A DNA stretch of 37,201 nucleotides from Rhodoferax sp. (GTDB lineage: Bacteria > Pseudomonadota > Gammaproteobacteria > Burkholderiales > Burkholderiaceae_C). A program made the translations under genes and the position numbers. The stretch covers positions 1 to 37,201 of the forward strand of contig NZ_JAQTWM010000025.1 of the NCBI RefSeq assembly GCF_028689305.1. The letters are read 5' to 3'. This document shows positions 8,665 to 15,685 of this stretch, in pieces (the stretch's first letter is position 1; each line of letters opens with the position of its first letter). Below the pieces are notes generated by a model. That model searched no databases. It saw only the letters and a list, made by a program, of their open reading frames with translations, and was not told the origin of the DNA.

Positions 8665-8724
8665 ATGTTTCAATTTGTATTCCCAGTTGTCTATACCAGC
8701 CAGGCAGAGGTGCGCAAACGATGA
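8665..8724 (+). CDS. Possible 19-residue leader ORF
   Basis: ATG at 8665 opens a 19-codon frame (MFQFVFPVVYTSQAEVRKR) ending in TGA at 8724, only four bases after the predicted transcription start. There is no room for a ribosome site, so translation would have to be leaderless-like. Its stop overlaps the ATG of the next ORF (ATGA). Coding is not demonstrated; comparison with related genomes would decide. Confidence 0.22.
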   Translation: MFQFVFPVVYTSQAEVRKR

Positions 8725-8846
8725 CACTGCTGCGGCCATTGCATGACAGGGTGACTGGCTCACCCATCGGGGCACGCGCTGCAGAGGCACCTGCTGATGC
8801 GGGCCATAGGGCTCAACCAACCCTCCAGCAATCAGTTTGGTTATGA
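8721..8846 (+). CDS. Possible 41-residue small protein coupled to DUF1631 gene
   Basis: ATG at 8721 is preceded by CAGAGGTG at a spacing of about ten bases, a good ribosome site. The frame encodes 41 residues beginning MTLLRPLHDRVTG and ending LQQSVWL. Its TGA (8844-8846) overlaps the ATG of the DUF1631 gene (ATGA), as in translational coupling. I recognise no family. It could be a real small protein, a leader that only couples translation, or the remains of a longer N-terminus in another frame. Confidence 0.35.
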   Translation: MTLLRPLHDRVTGSPIGARAAEAPADAGHRAQPTLQQSVWL

Positions 8847-9907
8847 AGGATCTGAGTCTGGTCAACAGTGCCATTGATTTTGTCGCGGAGTTCTTCCAGA
8901 CAACGCTGCAAACGAACCAACTCTCCACTGCCGCTCGCCTGACATTTGCCCGCCTGCAAATCCCGGTGCTGCGTGAAGCCATCGCCACGCCCCAGGCATT
9001 TGTTGCCCGAACCCATCCGGCGCTGGCCTTGATTGCCCACATGGGCAGTTGTGCCGCCGGTTTTGAGGGCGACATCATTCCTGGCGAAGAACTTGAGAAG
9101 GTGATCAACGACACCGTGCTGTTCATTGAGCAGTCGCCGCACCGGGGCACCGCGCTGTTTGAGCTGGCCCACCAAAAATTCAACGAATTGCTGCCGGGGA
9201 CAGGCGTTCACCATGACATCCCGGACAAGGTCGTTCCCGAGACCCGCCATGAAAAGCGTCACAAGACCAGCATCGTCTACCACACGAATTTGATCCATTC
9301 CATGCTCAAGGGCCTGACGGTACGGCCTGAGATCAGCAGTTTCCTCTTCAACGTCTGGGCGGAAGTTTTGACCGAGGCCACCGGCTTTCATGGTCATCAT
9401 CAAGAGACACAGGCGTTGACCAAAGTGGTCACCGACCTGATTTGGGCCTCCGGCGCGAAGAAATCCCGGCGCAGCCGTTCTCGGACCATCAAGGAAGTGC
9501 CGAAACTGCTGCAGAAAATTCGTTCTGGTATGAACCTGCTGGGCCTGCCAGCCCAGACGCAGGACACCCACATTCAGGCGATCAGCGCACCGCTGATCGA
9601 TGCCTTTTTGTCTGCTGGCCCTCGTACTGCGCCGATGCCTCCTGCCACCCAGGAAAAACCGGGGCCCGCAGGCGATCACCCGTCTCAAGTGGTGCCTGCC
9701 AATGCCTTCCACGAAAAAGACATGCCTGCCGTGGAAGTCACCGAGAGTCAAACAGATTCTGTCTGGCGTTTGTTTGAAGATCATGTCAAGCGCAAGGCGA
9801 CCCACCCCAAACCTGCGCAAAAACTCAAGCTCACGATCAAGCCATCCACCAGCCCGATCCCCGCACCGATCAGCAAGTACGACTGGCCACATCAATACTA
9901 TTTGTAA
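8843..9907 (+). CDS. Short DUF1631 family protein
   Basis: The 354-residue product matches the C-terminal half of DUF1631 proteins as I know them. The stretch LTFARLQIPVLREAIATPQAFVARTHPALALIAHM corresponds to the usual RLQ-P-LK-ALLD-FF-HPAR-LL core. A second conserved block around LNV/FNVWAEVLTEATG...VVTDLIWAS, followed by basic residues and VPKLLQKIRSGMNLLGL, agrees too. Full-length members are about twice as long, so this one lacks the N-terminal half. The tail after residue 265 is proline-rich and probably disordered. No signal peptide or membrane segment is evident, so it should be cytoplasmic. Function of the family is unknown to me. ATG at 8843 is chosen over TTG at 8837 because it overlaps the preceding ORF. 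Anaerobic or NO control is suggested by the promoter at 8613. Confidence 0.65.
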   Translation: MKDLSLVNSAIDFVAEFFQTTLQTNQLSTAARLTFARLQIPVLREAIATPQAFVARTHPALALIAHMGSCAAGFEGDIIPGEELEKVINDTVLFIEQSPHRGTALFELAHQKFNELLPGTGVHHDIPDKVVPETRHEKRHKTSIVYHTNLIHSMLKGLTVRPEISSFLFNVWAEVLTEATGFHGHHQETQALTKVVTDLIWASGAKKSRRSRSRTIKEVPKLLQKIRSGMNLLGLPAQTQDTHIQAISAPLIDAFLSAGPRTAPMPPATQEKPGPAGDHPSQVVPANAFHEKDMPAVEVTESQTDSVWRLFEDHVKRKATHPKPAQKLKLTIKPSTSPIPAPISKYDWPHQYYL

Positions 9908-9914
9908 ACCAGCC

Positions 9915-9929
9915 GGCTGCAAGGCAGCC
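9915..9929 (+). terminator. Hairpin after the DUF1631 gene
   Basis: GGCTGC-AAG-GCAGCC is a perfect six-base stem with a three-base loop, starting eight bases after the DUF1631 stop. No run of U follows directly; a short CTTTT occurs 20 bases on. It may contribute to termination together with the adjacent repeat copy. Confidence 0.3.
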
Positions 9930-9960
9930 TTCGCGCCAGGGTGGCTTTTGCATAAAAATG

Positions 9961-10010
9961 GGCCTCTAGCCCGCGTATCATACGCATATTTAGCTATATA
10001 AACAATAGCA
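9961..10010 (+). repeat. Intergenic repeat, copy 2
   Basis: GGCCTCTAGCCC is followed by exactly 20 bases containing the hairpin GCGTAT-C-ATACGC, then GCTAT-N7-ATAGC, the most complete 3' stem of the four copies. It lies between the convergent DUF1631 and dnr-like genes. Read on the minus strand it starts 28 bases after the regulator stop and ends GGGC-TAGAG-GCCC followed by ATTTTTA, a credible terminator for the nar run. Confidence 0.8.
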
Positions 10011-10037
10011 AATAATATCTTGGATGGTGTCATGCGG

Positions 10038-10730
10038 CTAATGTGCGCCGTAGCTCGTCAGCGCCTGGATGTTCAGGATGTGGATGTCGCGCTTGTGGAT
10101 CTCGATCAGGCGGTGGTCTTCCAGCTCGTGCAACACGCGGGAGAAGTATTCGGGCGTGAGTGACAGGCGCGAGGCAACGGTGGCTTTGCTGACGGGCAGG
10201 GTGACGGTGCAGGTGTTGATGCCGGGGGCCGCGGTCAACTCGACGTCGCGCAGCAGGTAACCAATCAGACGCTGCAGGCCGTTTTGTAATGAATAACTCT
10301 CCACGTCCTGGATCAGGCGATGCAGCCGCCTGGAAATACCGGCCAGCAGGTGCCGGCAAAAACGCGGGTCACTTTCAATCTCGCTGAACACACCCTGTTT
10401 GCTGACTTCGATGAGTAACGCGTCGGTCAACGCCTGCGCGCTCAGGATGTAGGGCTTTTCCAGAAACATCAGCGCTTCGGCAAAGCTGTGCCCGGCACTG
10501 AAGATCTCGACCACTTTTTCCTGTCCCGCGGCCGACACCAGAAACAGCTTGACCTGCCCACTGGCCACCAGGTAGAACGCCTCGCAGGGTTCGCCCACGC
10601 GAAACACCATGTCACCCTTGACCAGCCGGCGGATCCGGCAGCCCTGGGCCATGCGGGCCAGTTCTTCGGGGAGCAGCGCGCTGAACAGGGGGGAACTCGC
10701 CAGAAAACCGGGCAGATCAAAATGGTCCAT
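10038..10730 (-). CDS. Crp/Fnr family regulator, DNR/NNR-like
   Basis: The 230-residue protein has an N-terminal cyclic-nucleotide-like beta roll (about 20-125), a dimer helix and a C-terminal winged helix. The recognition helix reads TPEYFSRVLHEL, giving E-x-x-S-R, which in FNR contacts the TTGA half-site. The N-terminal cysteine cluster of oxygen-sensing FNR is absent, so it belongs with DNR/NNR-type regulators that respond to NO, often through haem. It is the last gene of the run starting with narXL, 30 bases after the preceding stop, and probably cotranscribed with the nitrate reductase. Its likely targets in this window are the FNR-type boxes before nnrS, the DUF1631 gene, hpf and perhaps nrdJ. 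A haem ligand cannot be assigned from sequence alone. Confidence 0.82.
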   Translation of the reverse strand: MDHFDLPGFLASSPLFSALLPEELARMAQGCRIRRLVKGDMVFRVGEPCEAFYLVASGQVKLFLVSAAGQEKVVEIFSAGHSFAEALMFLEKPYILSAQALTDALLIEVSKQGVFSEIESDPRFCRHLLAGISRRLHRLIQDVESYSLQNGLQRLIGYLLRDVELTAAPGINTCTVTLPVSKATVASRLSLTPEYFSRVLHELEDHRLIEIHKRDIHILNIQALTSYGAH

Positions 10731-10760
10731 GGTGCTGGTCTCCGAAATGCGGCAGCAGGT

Positions 10761-11165
10761 TCAGCTCAGGCTGATGGCTTCACCTTGCCGGTCAAACACA
10801 ATCATATTGGCCAGGGCGCCGAGCTTGATGGATGTCACCATGCGTGTCAGCGCCGTGTCGGCTTGCTGGCTGGTCGGAGCCTGGCCGGAGGTGCCGGTCA
10901 GGGTCGACACAAAGACCATTTGCCAGTCCACGGCAAATTGGGCGGATTCCTCGCGCAGGGCGGCGAAGTTGCCAAGCTCCTCGGGGGTCTTGTCCACACA
11001 CAGGCCAGGCACCAGGGCGCCACCCGTGCCCGCTTCAAACTGCTGGCGCTGTTGCGGGGTGCAATCAGGCGGCAGTTCGGCGTTGGCAAACACCAGCAGC
11101 AGGCGTTGTGGCAGGTCTTGCGTGCGGGCGGCCTGCAGCAAATCGTCAAAAGTGGAGATGATCAT
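10761..11165 (-). CDS. Conserved hypothetical protein in the nar run
   Basis: This 134-residue soluble protein begins MIISTFDDLLQAARTQ and has PQRLLLVFANAELP near the start, a conserved-looking CVDKTPEEL and a C-terminal ALANMIVFDRQGEAISLS. I recall similar betaproteobacterial proteins carried under the doubtful name ribonucleotide reductase subunit alpha, but nothing in the sequence resembles a reductase catalytic domain and I would not use that name. Its start overlaps the carbonic anhydrase stop by ATGA, so the two are translationally coupled. No signal peptide or membrane segment is seen. The position between carbonic anhydrase and a DNR-like regulator suggests a role linked to nitrate respiration, which is inference. 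Confidence 0.8.
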   Translation of the reverse strand: MIISTFDDLLQAARTQDLPQRLLLVFANAELPPDCTPQQRQQFEAGTGGALVPGLCVDKTPEELGNFAALREESAQFAVDWQMVFVSTLTGTSGQAPTSQQADTALTRMVTSIKLGALANMIVFDRQGEAISLS

Positions 11166-11866
11166 GATGGGGTCAGGCGCGGCTTGTAGGCGGCGTCAAT
11201 TTCGTTGAACAAGGGGTCAAATGGGTGTTCGGCATAGGGGCCGTTGCCGCTATGCGATGCCACCGAGGCGGGAATGAACTGGCCGCTGCTGACGTCAAAA
11301 ACGTGCACCTCGCCGTCTTCAATGACGTAGTGCCAGCCGTGCAGGGTCAGCTGGCCGGCGGCTACTTGCGAATGCACCATGGGGTAACCCATGAGCCGCT
11401 CCAGCTGCAGCACCACGGCACGCTGTTCTGTGCGGCGCAGCGCCTCGGACGACACTTGCACCGGCAACGCGGCCTCACGGCCCAGTTCCAGCCAGGCGAT
11501 CAGGTTTTTGGCCAAGGGGTTGACCTCTTCATACAGGGCACGGATGCCGCCGCAATGGCTGTGACCGCAGACCACAATGCGTGAAACCTGCAGGTTCAGC
11601 ACGGCAAACTCGATGGCGGCTGAGGTTCCGTGGTAGCCGGCCGAGCCATCGTAGGGGGGTACAAACGCCCCGACGTTGCGGATCAGGAACAGGTCCCCCG
11701 GACCGGTACCTGTCAGCAGGTACGGCACCAGGCGTGAGTCAGAACAGCCAATGAACAAAATACTCGGGTGCTGCCCCTGCTCAATCAGCATCTGGAACTG
11801 CTCTTGCACACCTGGAAAGGTGTGGTCATGAAAGCGGCGGATGCGTTCCAGCAGTTCGTCCGGCAC
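11162..11866 (-). CDS. Beta-carbonic anhydrase
   Basis: The 234-residue enzyme interconverts carbon dioxide and bicarbonate in the cytoplasm. The zinc ligands are visible as C41 in CSDSR (with the D43/R45 dyad), H102 in CGHSHCGG and C105. Length and the GTSAAIEFAV and NPLAKNLIAWLELG regions fit the beta class. The start is a GTG at 11866 with CGGAG five bases before it; it lies 25 bases after the PpiC-type gene stop. The gene is fused by overlap to the downstream hypothetical gene. Carbonic anhydrase at this place in a nar run is unusual compared with the Pseudomonas layout, where moaA follows the isomerase. It may supply bicarbonate or buffer protons used in nitrate reduction; that is inference. 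Confidence 0.93.
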   Translation of the reverse strand: MPDELLERIRRFHDHTFPGVQEQFQMLIEQGQHPSILFIGCSDSRLVPYLLTGTGPGDLFLIRNVGAFVPPYDGSAGYHGTSAAIEFAVLNLQVSRIVVCGHSHCGGIRALYEEVNPLAKNLIAWLELGREAALPVQVSSEALRRTEQRAVVLQLERLMGYPMVHSQVAAGQLTLHGWHYVIEDGEVHVFDVSSGQFIPASVASHSGNGPYAEHPFDPLFNEIDAAYKPRLTPS

Positions 11867-11891
11867 GGTAGCTCCGTTGGTCAGGGCCGGG

Positions 11892-12686
11892 TTATTGCAC
11901 CAAGGGTGAAGCGGCGGTGTCCAGATCCACGCCGGTCACCACCGCGTCGGCGGCGAGCAGGCCCAGGTATTGCCGCAGTGCGGTGACATAGGCGTTCTGG
12001 CGCAAGGCCATGGCCACAGCGCCGTGAACCGACTCAAAGGGCTGGTCCTGCCCGGCCTGGCGCTCCAGCACTTCCACCACATGCAGGCCAAAACGGCTGT
12101 GCACCAGACGTGGCAACACGCCGACTTCCTTGCTGCCAAACAGTTCCCTGGCAAATTCCGGGGCGCAGTCCGAAGCGCTGAGCCAGCCCAGCTGGCCGCC
12201 TTCAGCGCCACTGGGGCAGTTGGAGAGGGTGCTGGCCGCCTGGGTGAAGATGTCGTCGCTGGCTTGGGCGTCATGGCAACGCACATGCAGCAGCGTGGTT
12301 TCGGCGCGCTGGCGCAGCAGGGCCACGTCCACCCCCTCGGTGACGGCAAACAGGATATGGCGCACGTTGACACGCTCGCCGGTGGCGTAGCTGGCGCGGT
12401 GCGCCGCATGGTGGCGCTGGCAGGCCTCCAGTGACGGCTCGGGGATGCGCAACTGGCGTTCCAGCAGCGCTTCGATGGCCTCACTGGCTGCTTCGCTGAG
12501 TACGCCGTCAGCCGAGGGCAAGTCGTCCAGTGGCAACAAGCACTGTGCCACGGCGGCTTGGCGCAGCAGTTCGGTACAGGCGCGCTGGCGCAGTTCGTCA
12601 GTGCTCAGCACCTCGTCGTCGAGGTACAAAGCGATGCCGTTGACACTGGCCTTGTCGGCAGGATTCAGGGTAGAGGCGGTGGACAT
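11892..12686 (-). CDS. PpiC-type (parvulin) peptidyl-prolyl isomerase, NifM-like
   Basis: The 264-residue protein has an N-terminal helical region and a parvulin domain from about residue 120 to 220. It is recognised by VNVRHILFAV, CPSGAEGGQLGWLSASDCAPEFARELF and VHSRFGLHVVEVLER. Parvulins catalyse cis-trans isomerisation of proline bonds during folding. No signal peptide is seen, so it acts in the cytoplasm, where it may help NarG or NarH mature. ATG at 12686 is preceded by AAGGAA and lies ten bases after the narI stop; an in-frame start at 12710 would overlap narI. Homologous genes directly follow narI in pseudomonads, which supports a nitrate-reductase-linked role. Confidence 0.88.
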   Translation of the reverse strand: MSTASTLNPADKASVNGIALYLDDEVLSTDELRQRACTELLRQAAVAQCLLPLDDLPSADGVLSEAASEAIEALLERQLRIPEPSLEACQRHHAAHRASYATGERVNVRHILFAVTEGVDVALLRQRAETTLLHVRCHDAQASDDIFTQAASTLSNCPSGAEGGQLGWLSASDCAPEFARELFGSKEVGVLPRLVHSRFGLHVVEVLERQAGQDQPFESVHGAVAMALRQNAYVTALRQYLGLLAADAVVTGVDLDTAASPLVQ

Positions 12687-12696
12687 GGTGGGTTCC

Positions 12697-13431
12697 TTAG
12701 ATGCGGGCATCTGGACGGGGTGGCAGGTTGTGGCCGGTGGGCACGTTCAGGCGCCGGGCACGCACCACCTGGTAGGGGCGCACCAGATAGGCCACGGTGC
12801 CAAAACCGCTCCACACATGCACCAGCCGGGTGAACGGGAAGATGAAGAAGATGCTCATGCCCAGAAACATGTGCAGCTTGAAGACCCAGCCGGCCTCGGC
12901 CAGCAGGGCCACCGCATCGGGTTGGAAGGTCACAATCGCCTGCGCCCAGCCGGCCAGTTTCATCATCATGCTGCCGTCCAGATGCTGGCCCGACAGAGGA
13001 ATGGTGGCCAGACCCAGGGCCAGCTGCAGCCACAGCAGCACCAGCAAGACGATGTCGCTGGTCTTGGAGTTGATGCGGATGCGCGGCTCACTCAGGCGGC
13101 GGTGCAGTAGCAGGGTGACACCGACAAACCCGGCCAGGCCCGCCAGACCGCCGCTGACCATGGCCATCAGCTGTTTGTTGCCGGCGCTGATGAAGTGTTC
13201 ATACAAAAAGTGTGGCGTCAGCATGCCAATGGTGTGGCCGACAAACAGGAACAGCACGCCGATGTGAAACAGGTTGCTGCCCCAGCGCAGCTGGCCTGCC
13301 TTGAGCAGTTGTGACGAGTCGCTTTTCCAACTGTACTGGTCGCGGTCAAAGCGGATCAGGCTGCCGAGCAAAAAGACGGCGAAGGCGATGTACGGGTACA
13401 CGCCAAACAGGAGGTGGTCGAGTGTGTTCAT
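12697..13431 (-). CDS. narI: Respiratory nitrate reductase gamma subunit (cytochrome b)
   Basis: The 244-residue membrane subunit oxidises quinol at the periplasmic face and passes electrons through two b haems to NarH. Five transmembrane helices can be traced. The four haem ligands are H56, H66, H187 and H205, the same numbers as in the Escherichia coli enzyme, in FHIGVLFLFVGHTIG and LHMFLGMSIFFIFPFTRLVHVWS. Its ATG overlaps the narJ stop (ATGA), giving translational coupling. The C-terminus ends just before the PpiC-type gene. Nothing is missing or odd. Confidence 0.97.
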   Translation of the reverse strand: MNTLDHLLFGVYPYIAFAVFLLGSLIRFDRDQYSWKSDSSQLLKAGQLRWGSNLFHIGVLFLFVGHTIGMLTPHFLYEHFISAGNKQLMAMVSGGLAGLAGFVGVTLLLHRRLSEPRIRINSKTSDIVLLVLLWLQLALGLATIPLSGQHLDGSMMMKLAGWAQAIVTFQPDAVALLAEAGWVFKLHMFLGMSIFFIFPFTRLVHVWSGFGTVAYLVRPYQVVRARRLNVPTGHNLPPRPDARI

Positions 13432-14147
13432 GGTGTGACTCCAGCAGAGGCAGCGGCTGGCTTGCGGCTGGCTGCATCGGTTTTGACAAAGTGGATCGGT
13501 TGCGTCTGGTCCGGCTTGCTCTGGCCCTTGACCGAACAGCCGTCAAATACCACGGGTTCTTCCCAGGCGCTGTCCAGCGGCTCGTCCGGGATCAGCTTGA
13601 CCGGGTGGGCTTTTTCGCCGCTGAGTTCCAGCAGCGCACCCAGCACGCTGGCATAAGCGCTGTTGCGCTGCTGCAGGGCATGGAAGATGGCATTGAAGAT
13701 GTGCGCCATCTCGCCCAGAAAGGCGCGGGCTTCTGCGGGGGGCTGGGTCGAGACAAATTCCAGCACCACCGGCAGGTAGTCGGGCAATTCGCCCTCGGCC
13801 AGAAACAGGCCCGCCTTCTCGTAGGTTTGGGCCAGGTCGATCATGGCCGGGCCACGGTCACGCGAATCCCCATGCACGTGTTCAAACAGGTGCAGGGCAG
13901 TGGCACGACCGCGGTCAAACAGGTCTACATACTCGGCCTCGTGGGCAAGGCTGTCGCCGTGCGCCAGTGTGTTCATCAGCGCGGTGAGTTCGGCCCGGCG
14001 GGCTGCGGACAGGACGTGTTCGGACTGCAGGGCGGCGTGCATGTCAGCCAGGTCGGCACGAAGTTGTCCGTCCGGGTACGACAACAGGCGGGCTAACACC
14101 CGCAAGCTGCGCGCGGCACCAGTGATATTGGAAGAAAAAAGTGCCAT
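13428..14147 (-). CDS. narJ: Nitrate reductase molybdenum cofactor assembly chaperone
   Basis: The 239-residue cytoplasmic protein belongs to the NarJ/TorD chaperone family. The diagnostic stretch YVDLFDRGRATALHLFEHVHGDSRDRGPAM is present around residues 73-102. NarJ binds apo-NarG, holds it until the molybdenum cofactor is inserted and coordinates joining to NarI. It is not part of the finished enzyme. The gene starts three bases after the narH stop with GGAGG inside the narH end as ribosome site, and overlaps narI at its own end. Confidence 0.95.
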   Translation of the reverse strand: MALFSSNITGAARSLRVLARLLSYPDGQLRADLADMHAALQSEHVLSAARRAELTALMNTLAHGDSLAHEAEYVDLFDRGRATALHLFEHVHGDSRDRGPAMIDLAQTYEKAGLFLAEGELPDYLPVVLEFVSTQPPAEARAFLGEMAHIFNAIFHALQQRNSAYASVLGALLELSGEKAHPVKLIPDEPLDSAWEEPVVFDGCSVKGQSKPDQTQPIHFVKTDAASRKPAAASAGVTP

Positions 14148-14150
14148 GGC

Positions 14151-15674
14151 TCAGACCTCCGCCTTGATCGGGATGGTGCGCCGCTTTGAGCCACCAAACA
14201 GGCTGGCTTCACTGGCCCCATCCGAGCAACCATTGCCAAAGCTGAAGCCGCAACCGCCGCGCACATCAAACGTGTTCTCGGCGTATTCGCGGTGGGTGCT
14301 GGGAATGACAAAGCGGTCTTCGTAATTGGCAATGGCCATCACCTGGTACATCTCTTCAACCTCTGCCGGGCGCATCTGCACCTGCTGCAAGGCAGCCAGA
14401 TTGGGCTGGCCGTCCACATGTTTGCCACGCTGGTAAGCACGCATGGCCAGCATGCGCTCCAGCGCGCGTTCTACCGGCATGGTGTCGCCAGCGGTCAGCA
14501 AATTGGCCAGGTATTTGACCGGGATGCGCAACTGCTTGACATCGGGGATCTCGCCGTTGATGCCGATCTGGCCAGCGTTGGCCGCGGCACTGATGGGGGA
14601 CAGCGGTGGCACATACCAGACCATCGGCAGCGTGCGGTACTCGGGGTGCAAGGGCAGGGCGACTTTCCATTGCACCGCCATCTTGTAGACCGGGCTGTTG
14701 CGGGCGGCTTCCATCCATTTGTCGGGAATGCCGTCGATGCGGGCTTGCTCGATCACTTTCGGGTCGTTCGGGTCCAGGAAGATGTCGAGCTGGGCCTGGT
14801 ACAGGTCGCGGTCATGCTCCACGCTGGCGGCTTCCTGGATGCGGTCTGCGTCGTACAGCAACACGCCCAGGTAACGGATGCGGCCCACACAGGTTTCACT
14901 GCACACCGTGGGCTGCCCCGCTTCAATGCGTGGGTAGCAGAAGATGCATTTTTCTGCCTTGCCACTCTTCCAGTTGTAGTAAATCTTCTTGTACGGGCAG
15001 CCGCTGATGCACATGCGCCAGCCCCGGCACTTGTCCTGATCAATCAGCACAATGCCGTCTTCTTCACGCTTGTAGATTGAGCCGGACGGGCACGATGCCA
15101 CACACGCCGGGTTCAGGCAGTGTTCACACAGGCGCGGCAGGTACATCATGAAGGTGTTCTCGAACTGGCCGTAGATGTCTTTCTGGATGTCCTCGAAGTT
15201 CTGGTCCTTGCTGCGTTTGGAGAATTCACCCCCCAGAATCTCTTCCCAGTTCGGCCCCCAGACAATCTTCTCCATGCGTTTGCCGGTGATCAGGCTGCGC
15301 GGGCGCGCCGTGGGGGCCGCCTTGGACTCAGGCGCGCTTTGCAGGTGCGCGTAGTCGTAGGTGAACGGCTCGTAGTAGTCGTCAATCTGCGGCAGGTTCG
15401 GGTTGGCGAAGATGCGCATCAGCAGCTTCCACTTGGCGCCCTGGCGCGGCTCGATCTGGCCATTGCTCTTGCGAACCCAGCCGCCGTTCCACTTGTCCTG
15501 GTTTTCCCATTCCTTGGGGTAGCCAATGCCGGGTTTGGTTTCCACATTGTTGAACCAGGCGTATTCCATGCCGGGGCGGCTGGTCCAGACATTTTTGCAG
15601 GTGACGGAGCAAGTGTGGCAACCAATACATTTGTCCAGGTTGAGCACCATGCCAATTTGAGCGCGGATTTTCAT
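14151..15674 (-). CDS. narH: Respiratory nitrate reductase beta subunit (iron-sulphur)
   Basis: The 507-residue subunit carries the electron-transfer clusters linking NarI to NarG. All four cysteine groups are present: CIGCHTCSVTC (C16-C26), CEHCLNPACVASCP, CRGWRMCISGCP and CIFCYPRIEAGQPTVCSETC. The tryptophan in CRGWRMC replaces a cysteine and marks the [3Fe-4S] site, as in Escherichia coli NarH; the other three are [4Fe-4S]. Strong AAGGAG precedes the ATG, and the gene lies 11 bases after narG. The protein acts at the cytoplasmic face of the inner membrane. Confidence 0.97.
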   Translation of the reverse strand: MKIRAQIGMVLNLDKCIGCHTCSVTCKNVWTSRPGMEYAWFNNVETKPGIGYPKEWENQDKWNGGWVRKSNGQIEPRQGAKWKLLMRIFANPNLPQIDDYYEPFTYDYAHLQSAPESKAAPTARPRSLITGKRMEKIVWGPNWEEILGGEFSKRSKDQNFEDIQKDIYGQFENTFMMYLPRLCEHCLNPACVASCPSGSIYKREEDGIVLIDQDKCRGWRMCISGCPYKKIYYNWKSGKAEKCIFCYPRIEAGQPTVCSETCVGRIRYLGVLLYDADRIQEAASVEHDRDLYQAQLDIFLDPNDPKVIEQARIDGIPDKWMEAARNSPVYKMAVQWKVALPLHPEYRTLPMVWYVPPLSPISAAANAGQIGINGEIPDVKQLRIPVKYLANLLTAGDTMPVERALERMLAMRAYQRGKHVDGQPNLAALQQVQMRPAEVEEMYQVMAIANYEDRFVIPSTHREYAENTFDVRGGCGFSFGNGCSDGASEASLFGGSKRRTIPIKAEV

Positions 15675-15685
15675 GTGTGTTCTCC

